64,000 nucleotides of DNA. It comes from Echeneis naucrates (taxonomy: Eukaryota > Chordata > Actinopteri > Carangiformes > Echeneidae). The DNA is taken from assembly GCF_900963305.1 (NCBI RefSeq), contig NC_042532.1, positions 15,588,707 to 15,652,706 on the forward strand. Direction: 5' to 3'. The notes below the pieces were generated by a model. The model did not search any database, was not told the DNA's origin, and worked only from the letters and a program-made list of their open reading frames with translations. This document shows positions 13,362 to 27,293 of this stretch, in pieces. Within the stretch, counting starts at the first letter, position 1, and every line of letters begins with the position of its first letter. The translations under genes and the position numbers were made by a program.

Positions 13362-13640
13362 TTAGCTCTGCCAGGGAGGTTACATTTTGACAATCAGTTT
13401 ATATGTTTGTATGCCTGTCAGTAAGATAATGCAGTTAAATACCAATTTACACCAAACTTTGCAGCGAGGGAGAGCGGAAAAAAGGCAACTTTCTAAGACT
13501 ACTTTCCTTAACATTGCAAGATTGGGCACGGGTTGATTTCAATGAAAAACGTCTGGATCTGGATCCGTTTGACTTGTTTGGCAGTAGTATGAGCCCTACT
13601 GAGTGTTATTCTACTTTCATCTGTGCTATTAAAGAGCATT
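13362..13640 (+). repeat. Decayed dispersed repeat
   Basis: The stretch 'agctctgccagggaggttac', then 'gtttgtatgcctgtcagtaa' and 'gtctggatctggatccg', resembles a common fish interspersed repeat with the words 'tctgccaggaggttatg', 'gtttgtctgtttgttagcaag' and 'ccgtctggatccagg'. Recognised from memory of similar sequence; the boundaries are approximate and the family name is unknown to me. It lies between spmap2 and shd. Confidence 0.4.
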
Positions 13641-13853
13641 AGCTGAGGCGGACATGTTAAGACTCGTTAATTCCATGTCCTTACTTTCACTTACCTCACC
13701 CATGGCAATAAAAGAAGAATGATGACAAAATTTTGATTCCCCTAATGAACCATTAGTCTAATTTGATCAAAAAGAAAAATATTCAGATTAAACTTTGCAA
13801 AGTAACAATTAAAACAAATCAAACAAGAGATCATTTAAAAAACAGGGAACACC

Positions 13854-13859
13854 TTTATT
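13854..13859 (-). terminator. shd: Probable polyadenylation signal of shd
   Basis: Minus-strand AATAAA about 990 nt downstream of the shd stop codon, in an A/T-rich stretch without other gene features. It defines a plausible 3'UTR of about 1 kb (13830-14847). Confidence 0.5.
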
Positions 13860-14847
13860 TTAAACAGATATTTCAAACCTTATAAAACAGCACAGTAAAT
13901 AAACTACCAAAGCTTCTTTAATAAACGTCATCACAAAGCCACAAGCTTTCAATAATACTGTAGTTATTAGTCTCTAAACTAGTATTGCAGGAATCTGTTA
14001 CTGTGTGAAGTTGAGAAGTCATATCTGTCACACATTAACATGACAAACTGAGGAAAAGGCTGCAATTACAGCACCACAACTCTCACAGGCCTCTGAAGTG
14101 CACAGTGAAACCCAGAGCCAACAGACAGCCAGGTTTAAATATGCTGTGTTTGGTTGGTATTGCATCTAACATTTAAAAGGATAATAACAGTGTCGCTTCT
14201 AGTTATGGCACATTTTTTACTGCATTTTCTACTGTCTAGTTCTATTTTACCTGTCCACGCATCACCTCTGTTATTTTGTTTGATCTTTGTATGTTTTCAA
14301 GACATTAAATCCACATAAAATAACTGCAGCCTTGGTTGAAAAACTCAACCTGGATTATTGGCACAAACTTGAGACAAAAAGGAACCACCACGTTTATCCC
14401 TCAAGTCACCTGGTGGGATAGGACAGTCTATCTCTTAACTATAGAAACAGACAAATCTCCATGCATTGTTCTGTAGATTCTACATTCTTGCAAAACAGGA
14501 TGACTATATCTTTCCTTTTACTCTTCTACCAAAAATTACTCAGCTATCAATTTTATTTATGATCACTGATTTTCTGGAGTCCGTGGTATTAAAATTCAGG
14601 AATAAATCAGTGATAATACCAGTTCACAGGTACAGGATTATGAGGCACTGAGCTGTGTTGCTAAGCTGCCAGTGTAGTTACTGTGGATATGAGAAAAAAC
14701 AAAAAGGAAAAGATGGCACCAAAACAGTTCAATCTCTTGTGAGTAGTCCAGGTAAAATGGCAGTGAAAAGGCATATAAGAAATGGGGAAATATAGAGTAT
14801 ATATTGAATTCAGTAGCACCAAGAGGAAGAGTTTGTCTCTGGCAGTG

Positions 14848-19335
<4,488 letters not shown>

Positions 19336-19784
19336 GGATCTGGGAATGAAGTGTTACACAGACTGAATTGGGTGAGATATAGCAGATATAAAAACTCTTG
19401 ATCATATCGAAATAGCGCACACAACCTAAATTCAATGAATCAAGACCCTAAACTGGGAAGACCTCTAAGGACAATTGGGGATCACGCAGCTCGTCTGGCT
19501 GAAGTCCTATTATCTCAAGTAGTTTACCAGCTTAATGGGGGAGGAAAAAAAAACAAAAAAAACAAAACCATCTTTATTTGTTTGTTTTACTTTCTTTGCT
19601 GAATTGTTAATCAACAGGTCACGTGACAATACCGCCATATGCCTCAACTCTAGTAGTTTCTCCTCTGAGATGAAGGAGAGTGAGGTTTTTTTTTGCCAAA
19701 TGCCAGACGGCTAGGCTAACTAAGTAAGCAATTCACACACAATTGCTTGCTAGCATTTTTTTTTTTGCGTCAATCAAGATGCCA

Positions 19785-19818
19785 ATCATTAACTCACTCA
19801 TACCAGTGAGTTAATGAT
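19785..19818. repeat. Perfect 14-bp inverted repeat
   Basis: ATCATTAACTCACT (19785-19798) is followed by a 6-nt loop (CATACC) and its exact reverse complement (19805-19818). It lies in the shd 5' intron between the probable noncoding exon and the coding start. Such a stem could form a cruciform or RNA hairpin, or be the scar of a small inverted-repeat element. No function can be assigned. Confidence 0.7.
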
Positions 19819-20008
19819 ATGGTAGACTGCTAAACCGTCCGCGGCTGTTGTAACCACTGACTGGCCTAAACTGTGGCGGCCTTTGTTTAAAAAGGCGTTT
19901 TAAGTAACACAAGTTGAACAACTGATGGTCACCAATGTGTAAACACGCCGAAGCTAAGTTAGCTCAGCTAGCTCAGTGCAGCTAACGTCGAACCGTCCCG
20001 ACCGTTAC

Positions 20009-20110
20009 CTGCTCACGCTACTTCTCTAATCTCACCCTCTTCTCTTCTTCGCATTGACGGTTCCCGGTTCCGGTTATTTGTGTCTGGCCACCATCCGGCG
20101 TCTCGCTTTG
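20009..20110 (-). promoter_or_regulatory. shd: Probable shd promoter and noncoding first exon
   Basis: On the minus strand a strong donor (GAGCAG|GTAACG) ends an exon at 20009; upstream the sequence is relatively GC-rich, with 'tttgacgttaccg' (CRE-like half site) and 'ccggttccgg' words, and no TATA box. The next downstream acceptor on this strand leads to the shd start codon, so this is best read as the untranslated first exon and core promoter. Confidence 0.5.
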
Positions 20111-20684
20111 ACGTTACCGAGGCTTTAAAAGAAAAGAAAAGGAGACATTCCCGTCCGTGAACTCCGTCCTGCTTTCGAGGCAAGCAGGTCCGTCAGCTAG
20201 CGTTAGCCGGGCAGCCGAGCTGCTTAAAGGGGAGCAGGCAGGGTTTTTTTTTTTTCTGGGCCGACATTAAAGCTTTAAGTAATTAACTGGCCTAATGATG
20301 GCAGATCAACTCATAAAAGCCCGTTACCTCACATATTTATGCAAATAATGACATTATTTTTTACATTATTATAATAAAGCCCACTGTTAAATATATTATT
20401 TTCTTCCTTCAATCTCAATTATGAATGTAGCGCCCTCTCGTGGTCAAGTCTTAGAAATAACAAGCTGAGGTCGTTCCAGGCGAAAATGTTCAGGATATAA
20501 ATATTTGTTCCTTCAGTGTGTTTAAACTAAACCAGGACGAGTGAAGAGCGACAGATAGAAACATAGAGCATGGTGATGGGTGGTGTTTGCAGTGCAATTC
20601 TGTGTTAATTAAGATGAAATCACATGTTTAAAAAAAAAATAATAATAATAAATGAGGGCTAGTTTGTCCTGCTTGCTTCTAGTA

Positions 20685-20795
20685 GGGAGGTATGATGGTT
20701 ACCACTGTTGTCTCAGTAATACGTATGAGGGTTCAATACCCCTGTATTGTGTCTGTACTCCAGCTTCCTCCAAAGACATGCATGTTTTATTTCAT
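20685..20795 (+). repeat. Decayed copy of the dispersed fish repeat
   Basis: Shares the ordered words 'gatggttaccactgttgtctca', 'gggttcaatacccc', 'tactccagcttcctcc' and 'aaagacatgcatg' with the 5.8-kb copy, with many substitutions and internal loss. Lies between shd and yju2. Confidence 0.55.
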
Positions 20796-21306
20796 TGTGA
20801 AGAGCAGTGAGATAATTTAAAATTAATCATAAATACCTGTGTATTATCAGCTCTAACATAAATCATGACATGCAAACATATATGTATATTTAATCAAAAT
20901 ATAAAAATAACATTGTATATTTTTATACTCTGTGCTTTCACATAAGATTATTTGATCCCTTTCGGTATCTTTTCTCAAAGCTCATTTTGTTGCTTTAAGG
21001 GATAATCTTTAATGGACAGTAAAACATAGAAGAGGGTTGACGAGCTGAGCTGTACAAGAAGATGTTTCAAAGACAAGGTAAAGTTAAACATACTTTAATG
21101 AACACTAAAATAGGGCAAATTCTCACACAAAAATTCAAATAATTTTTTTCTGAGTTAAAGAATAGCAGATCAAAGATTATATTTTCTCCCAGATTTGGAA
21201 GATAGATAACTATTCACCAACATAATGACCAACAAAGTTATCAGTCATGTCTATACAAAAAAGTGTTCAAAGGGCAGACTGACAAACTGGTTCACATATG
21301 ATTTTG

Positions 21307-21312
21307 TTTATT
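21307..21312 (-). terminator. yju2: Probable polyadenylation signal of yju2
   Basis: Minus-strand AATAAA about 90 nt past the yju2 stop codon, giving a very short 3'UTR. The interval from here to the shd promoter at about 20.1 kb holds only A/T-rich sequence and one decayed repeat. Confidence 0.5.
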
Positions 21313-21400
21313 GCAAAGCTATACAAAATGGTCCATATCATTATTTTCCTTTTTGCATCATTCATACAATTGTGTGCAAGTCACTGAAGTCATCCGCCTC

Positions 21401-23983
21401 TCATTCGCTGTCATTGCTGTCACTGTCTGAATACGCCCCCAGCAGGCTCAGAGACGACGACCCATTTTGTGTGGTAGGTGTCTTTGTAGCTTTTGTGAAG
21501 TCAGCTATCACTGATGCCTTTGAAGCTGTAAAACAAGATGTACAATGACTAAACTTTCCAAATAACTTGTAACTTTTTAATTGGACTTTTCAAAGAAAGT
21601 GAACAAGCAGCAAAACATAGCCTTTCGTCCTAGAAAACTGAAACAAATGATACAATTTAAAAGAAAAACAAAGATATGTACAAAAATCAGATACATATCT
21701 GTTACTGGAACACCAAGGACAAATTAGATTTAATATTATCCATGAGGTTATAAACCATATGACATATATTTATTGGATACCTGCTGTTGAAGTAGTTGCC
21801 ACCGGACTGGGTTTGTTGATGGCTGTTGTTGGTTTCTTTCGCACAACCAGGGAACCGAGCGCTCCTCCGCCGCCCAGTGTGCCCACACTCCTCTCCCAGC
21901 TTTCTGTCTTGGCCCTCTTCACTCCTGCTGCTGTGGCTCCCTGTAGAGACAGAATACTAGACAATTGAATATTCCCAGCTCACACCACCTTCAAATTGTT
22001 TTCATTAGTCTTTTCATACCAGTACAGGGTCACTGCAAATTTTATATTTGCAGAGACTTGTCTTAAATTACTAAAACAACAGACCTTTACAATAATTAGT
22101 ATTTAATTGCAAATATTTGACTCAGGGAAGACACTGTCTTGAATGTGAGGGGCATATGCACCTGGGTTTCTGTGGGTTTATCAATTGTGAGGATATCTGT
22201 TGGCTTGTCTGTGCTGGATTTCTTTGCCTTTGAACTGCTGCCCTCTTCTTCTTTTTCTGACTCAGAGTCTGAGTCTCGAAGTCTTTTCACAAGGGCACGC
22301 TCCAACATCTCCCTGTGAAACAATTACAGGTTTTTATTGTCTGTTACTGAAAGTCGACATGAATAATAAGATGAAACCCTGCCAGACATGGGATGAATGT
22401 GCGATACAATTTAGATTTGCTTCATTGACCATTGCCCATTTAAACCTTAGGCACTCACTTTGTTTCTCGCTCATCCTCGTCTTTCTCCCGTTCCCTCTCT
22501 CTCTTCTCCATCTCTCTGTACTGGTGAATCATTCCCTCGAAATCTACCTGAGCCTGCCTCTGGTTCAGCTCCTTCAGCTCCTGGAGGTTCTCCAATACCT
22601 CCATCTCCAACTTTGAATCCTTTGTGCGGTTCTCCAACACCTGATATGAGGATTGGGAAACCATTTAACCCCACTACCAATGCCTGAACACCATTCAGTA
22701 ACATAACAGGAAGTGACATTTGCACACGGACCTTCATAGGGTTGTTCAATTCCTCCTCTTCTCTCTCCTGCTGGATTCTCTTCTCCTCCTCCTCAATTAG
22801 CTTTTCTGCCTGGAAGTTTCTCGTTGCGCCATGCTCCATTGCGTAGTCTGTGTTCTCTGGATCAGTCTGTGATCACAATACGGGATGTGAAAATACAACA
22901 AAATCATTTTTAGGTACAATTCTACAGATTCTCCACATTTACATAAAGAACAATTGTTTTGTTTTTTCAAATTCGGTGAGTACAATTTCTTTAGTGTGTC
23001 TCACCTTAAATGTAATCTCAGCAAGACATCGAGTGCATTTGATGTAAAAACGGAAGATGGGCAGTCCCATGTACAGCTCATTCTGCACAGTCTCTTTGCG
23101 TGCATTAAACTTCTTCCCCTTGTAGATGTACTCACCACATGTTTTACACCTGCAGACAACCAGAGAGTAAATGCTGATGGCACCTCAGTCACAGGGCTCA
23201 TTTACTGGGGCCAGAAACTCCTGAACTGCATTCTATCTACTTCTTAAAACTTTACTTACTAAATTATAATATTTACATATTTCCACTGTCACTGAACATG
23301 ATGATGCAAAACAATAACAACAACAATAATAATTATAACAAATCATGGCGATTCAGTAGAGTCCTCATCATATAATTTGCCCACTGGTTACAAGGACCTA
23401 TTTTTGGTCACAGATCTTTCAATGAACACATTATATGAATGTTCATAAAACATATTTGATCATATTTAGTCTTTTTCACCCAACTAACCAAACGTAAATA
23501 TGCGTCAACTGCACTGTAATCACTGCCCTTGGCTGCCTTGTTTGATTACAATGAAACACACCCCGACACTCTTGGGTGAGACGAACATACCTCATATTGA
23601 ACGGAGCCATCAATCTGACAACATACTGTCGATCTTTGGGAAGTTTGAGCTTTGGGATTTTGGACGGATCGAAATCCGGAGGATAGTATTTCTGTGAAAG
23701 ACGAAGCAGAAATGTGAAGCACTGAACGACAACAACAACAAAAAAAAAATAACTAAAGTGGCGGAGAAACTAGTCTGATTCCTTAGGTTTAAAGCAAACA
23801 CATAATTTACGTGTGCTATCTGAAATTAGCATATACGGCTACCGTTAGCCAAACCGCACTTAGCTTCAAAGCTAACACTAGCCATGTGTTTCATCTCACC
23901 TGACACTGAAAACTACATCATCATCATCATCACTACAACCTTGGTGTTAATATACTTACGTTTAATACTTTTCTTTCCGACAT
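21401..23983 (-). CDS. yju2: Splicing factor YJU2 (CCDC94)
   Basis: Eight exons, phase-consistent: 23983-23960, 23691-23591, 23149-23005, 22866-22732, 22640-22459, 22312-22162, 21940-21781, 21525-21401; 340 residues (human about 323). The N-terminal block is nearly identical to human YJU2: [17 protein letters not shown], then a zinc-binding module with C43-x2-C46 and C80-x2-C83, and the start of a long acidic/basic coiled coil (about 105-210). The C-terminal third is low-complexity and acidic, ending in a Ser/Asp-rich tail. YJU2 joins the Prp19-associated spliceosome at the first catalytic step (branching) and acts in the nucleus. The first coding exon is only 24 nt. The donor after exon 4 (AAG|GTCCGT) is weak but required by the conserved [14 protein letters not shown] junction. 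Confidence 0.96.
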
Positions 23984-24009
23984 TCTTGTTTTGTTAGGAA
24001 ATCTAACGT

Positions 24010-24110
24010 AGAGAAGAAACGGTTAAAATAATGTGTCTGAAGGTTGTTCCGTAAAGCATGTAAACTTCCGGCTGCCGCGTCTTTGGTTTCCGGTTTACAG
24101 TGTTTGTTGT
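24010..24110 (-). promoter_or_regulatory. yju2: yju2 promoter with ETS sites
   Basis: About 80 bp upstream of the yju2 ATG is ACTTCCGG (24064-24071; minus-strand CCGGAAGT), a perfect ETS-family core, with a second TTTCCGG close by, in GC-richer sequence without a TATA box. This is the standard make-up of a housekeeping promoter. Start site inferred. Confidence 0.5.
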
Positions 24111-24119
24111 TGCGCTCCT

Positions 24120-25050
24120 GTTGGAGGGGCGACAACCTACAACCACAAAGACAAAGAGGCTAAAATGTAAACCAAATCCTCACTTTGCCCCGCTATAAAC
24201 ACAGTATTTTTTTTAAATAACATACAATCTGAAAATGTAGCTCACAATATCTTCAATAAAGATAAAAGTAAATAAGAAAGAATACATTTAAGATATCCAT
24301 TATTACCAAGAGTGCTTTTCTGTGTGCATCTCTACCTCATCACGACCTGACTAATCACTCAACATTTTTGCTATTTTGCTAACTAATAATCTATGAAAGC
24401 CTAGTGATAAATTAAAAAGCTTTTGAAATTTCAAAATAGAACGACAAGTTGCCCTACTTTGTGAAATCACGTTCATTATAGACTGTATTGGAGTACAATG
24501 AATGCAAACAACATCAATGTTGAAATATCTGTAGTCAGTATGCATACTTTTTATTGCCTGAATCATGCAATGAATACATGATAACTTTTTAATCATTTCC
24601 TTTTTTCTCAGTCACATTTTATTTTCTTCTTATCGTTGTCACACTCAATGTCACTTAAAGAGCTTAAAGGAGGTTCCATGTTCTGTTATTCTATAATATG
24701 AGAGTTGCACACGCACGTCATACTAGTCCTACCTACAAATCTATGAATTTGTTGAAATAAGTTCAATTCTCATGATCAGCATGGTGGAGAATTTGTCGGC
24801 AATGTGAGGTATCTGAGAGCATTGGTGTGTAAATATATGCTTGCAGCCACACACTCATATTTCTTAGGGGGCGGTTAGGGTTGTTTCAACAAAAGGAAAT
24901 TGGATCATGATTGTAGATTGGTGTCAGCGAGGGTTAACCTGGGGTCTGATTTCATCTCCTCTTCTGCCTCTTTTTTGATCCCCGAAAGTGGAGCTGTGTT
25001 AGCGCTGTCAGGAGTTCGATTCCTGGCTTGGTGATTTGATGTAAATGTAT
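24120..25050. other. Intergenic, A/T-rich, no gene seen
   Basis: Between the yju2 promoter and the repeat at 25.06 kb I see only A/T-rich sequence with many stops in all frames and no convincing exon. The human neighbour EBI3, expected upstream of YJU2, is not present here. Confidence 0.6.
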
Positions 25051-25055
25051 GTTGT

Positions 25056-25425
25056 GACTTGAGCAGCACGGTGGCCTAGTGGTTAGCACTCTCCCTACAA
25101 CAAGATGTTTACAGTTCGATTCCCCGTGTGAGCTGAACACGGTTAATTGGTGACGAGTGATGAGTGATGAGTGATGGGAAGGAAAAAAGCAAAAGACCAT
25201 AGACTGGACCTCTCCACAGAGACCAGACCAGAGGTGGGACCAGCACCCCCACAGAGAGGGAGCCAAACATGTCTAGGTTAATTGGTGATGAGTGATGGAC
25301 TGGGCAAGGAAAAGTAGACCCCTCCAACCCCAGATCCTAGACCAGACCAGACCACATTAGACCAGAGACGGGACCCATCCAGGGACTAGAAACTAGACCA
25401 GACCTCCCACATCACTATTCCCTAG
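25056..25425 (+). repeat. Composite dispersed repeat with internal duplication
   Basis: Begins with 'gcagcacggtggcctagtgg' and 'ttagcactctccct', the head of the same fish repeat seen at 5.8 kb. It contains two copies of a segment starting 'ggttaattggtga' and running into 'gagtgatg' (about 25141 and 25277). It ends in a degenerate array of 'gaccagacc' units (25201-25405). Confidence 0.65.
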
Positions 25426-25750
25426 TGAGTCAGATATATGTTAACCGCAAAGCTTATTTTATACACAACAGCCTATATAATAAGATTAACTTTTTCAGAT
25501 AAGACAGCTTTTCTCATCAACTTGGTGGTTTTTCAAATGGACCTATGTGATAACGGAGAAAGACCAGGCGCTAACCCCAGGAGATTCAAATTATTTGGTC
25601 AAATATGTTTTATAAAATGTCAGTTGGCCTTAACCCCCCCACACCTTGATGTCATCTGGACCCTTCCTGCTTCAGATACAAAGGTGCTGAGTGGTGTCAC
25701 CCACAGCGGACCTTCCATGAATATTTCAGAGGCTGAATGGTGTCAGCAGC

Positions 25751-25756
25751 TATAAA
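25751..25756 (+). promoter_or_regulatory. TATA box of the CART gene
   Basis: TATAAA, preceded by GCAGC and followed by GATG, lies 93 bp upstream of the CART start codon, which puts the transcription start near 25780 and a 5'UTR of about 70 nt. TATA promoters are usual for neuropeptide genes. Confidence 0.65.
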
Positions 25757-25848
25757 GATGGGGGGTTCTTTGGGCAGGAGACCTCCAGACCTCCCCCAGA
25801 CATCCACCGGCTGAAGAGAAGGACTCCTCCCGGTTCTGTTTCAGCACC

Positions 25849-26546
25849 ATGGTCAGCGTGCGCGCTCTTCTCCTGGCGGCCACATGCTGCTGCGCATTCC
25901 TGTGGCTCGTTCGCGCGGAGGACTCGTCTCTGGAGACGCGCTCGTTGGATTTCCCGCTGAAAAGCCAACAAGAGAAAGACCTGGTGAGAGATTTGAAAGG
26001 GAACAAAAAGTCTGTAATGGATGCAGATAATGCTAATGCTTAGTATGTATAAATAGGATTAAGTTATGACAAGTTAAAGGGTAAAAGTATCCAAATATTG
26101 CCACAAGTCTCTAATGTTAGAATTAATTTTTCAGTTACAAAGCTAATTTTCCTTTGCAGATTGACGCACTACAAGAAGTTTTGGAAAAGCTGAGGAGCAA
26201 AGAGATGCCCTTGGAGAAAAAGCTCGGCTGGTTGCCTTCGGTAAGTGAAAGTTATACATTATTAAACAATTTGAAGGATAATAAGCATTTTCGGCATTTC
26301 AGCAATGGGTTATATTTTAGTATTATTATTGTCAGGCTTCATACTGCTCACCAAAGATCGGATGTTCAAGAAAATAAGCACATGGCCTATACCTGAAATT
26401 TTAATGAAGGCTATTTAATGTCATTTATCTTTTTGTAGTGTGATGCTGGAGAACCTTGTGCTGTGCGTAAAGGAGCGCGAATTGGCACACTGTGCAGCTG
26501 CCCACGGGGAACTTCCTGTAACTTTTATGTTCTTAAATGTTTGTGA
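25849..26546 (+). CDS. cart: Cocaine- and amphetamine-regulated transcript (CART) neuropeptide precursor
   Basis: Three exons: 25849-25983, 26160-26240, 26439-26546, all phase 0; 107 residues (human 116). Exon 1 gives a signal peptide ([16 protein letters not shown]). Exon 2 carries the helix [11 protein letters not shown] and the KK processing site (EKKLG). Exon 3 is the disulfide-knotted peptide [16 protein letters not shown] with all six cysteines and the conserved C-terminus. Mature CART is a secreted appetite- and stress-related neuropeptide. The upstream dibasic site (KR in human KSKR) reads KE here, so only the shorter peptide, starting LGWLPSC, is expected. Teleosts have several cart paralogues; which number this is cannot be told by eye. 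It is immediately followed by map1s, mirroring CARTPT-MAP1B in mammals. Confidence 0.95.
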
Positions 26547-26549
26547 AAG

Positions 26550-26555
26550 AATAAA
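26550..26555 (+). terminator. cart: Polyadenylation signal of CART
   Basis: AATAAA begins 4 nt after the stop codon. If used, the 3'UTR would be only about 20 nt; further A/T-rich sequence to about 27.1 kb could hold a longer 3'UTR (another AATAAA lies near 27070). Confidence 0.4.
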
Positions 26556-27203
26556 AAGAAAAAAGATGTGCAGGTGATACAGGAGATGAGGCCAGGGGCT
26601 CCTTAATGCAAAGAATAACAGGAACGATTGCTACTAGTGTCATTCTCATTGTGTACATTTACAAATCCAGCATTACATATCATTAAGGAAGGACATTTTC
26701 TTATATAAACTCTGAATGAAATATCTTTTGAACAGTTTCAGTGGTCTGTGTGAGTCTCTTATTTGATCAGTATTAATGTAAAAGGAGAATTTATGTTGGA
26801 TTTTCACTTCTTTTTTTTTTCTTGATAATTGTTCCTGACAAGCGTTTGTAAGGTGATGACGTCATTAAACTAATTTTTCAATTCAAGATTATCTGTGTCT
26901 GTGTGTGTGTGTGATGGAAAGCATAAATCTGCAGTAAAGGTAAAATTGTACTACATTTTGCTACAGATTTTTCTTTTACCCCATAAACATCAGTTGGTCG
27001 TGTATTGTTGATTAAAATGATTAACTGTGCTCCCCTGATTCAAATAACCTAAGACACTTAAAGGATAACAATAAAGAAAGGATATTGATTCCTCTCTCCG
27101 TGTGTCATCAATAATTCAGCCTCATCCTACACATCCACTAATGCACGGCGGCATACCAGCACATTGACTGTCGTCTCTTCACAATAAAAGCTGCTGTCAG
27201 TGG

Positions 27204-27260
27204 GTTTTTTTTTTCCTTTTTTTTTTTTTTTTTATGTTTTTTTTTTTTTTTTTTTTCTTT
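27204..27260 (+). repeat. Paired poly-T tracts just upstream of map1s
   Basis: Two long T runs, broken only by CC, A and G, occupy about 55 bp ending roughly 35 bp before the map1s start codon. This leaves little room for a conventional promoter between them and the ATG; they may lie in the 5'UTR or core promoter. Confidence 0.7.
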
Positions 27261-27293
27261 CAATGACATCACATCCAAGCGAAAGTTCCCAAC

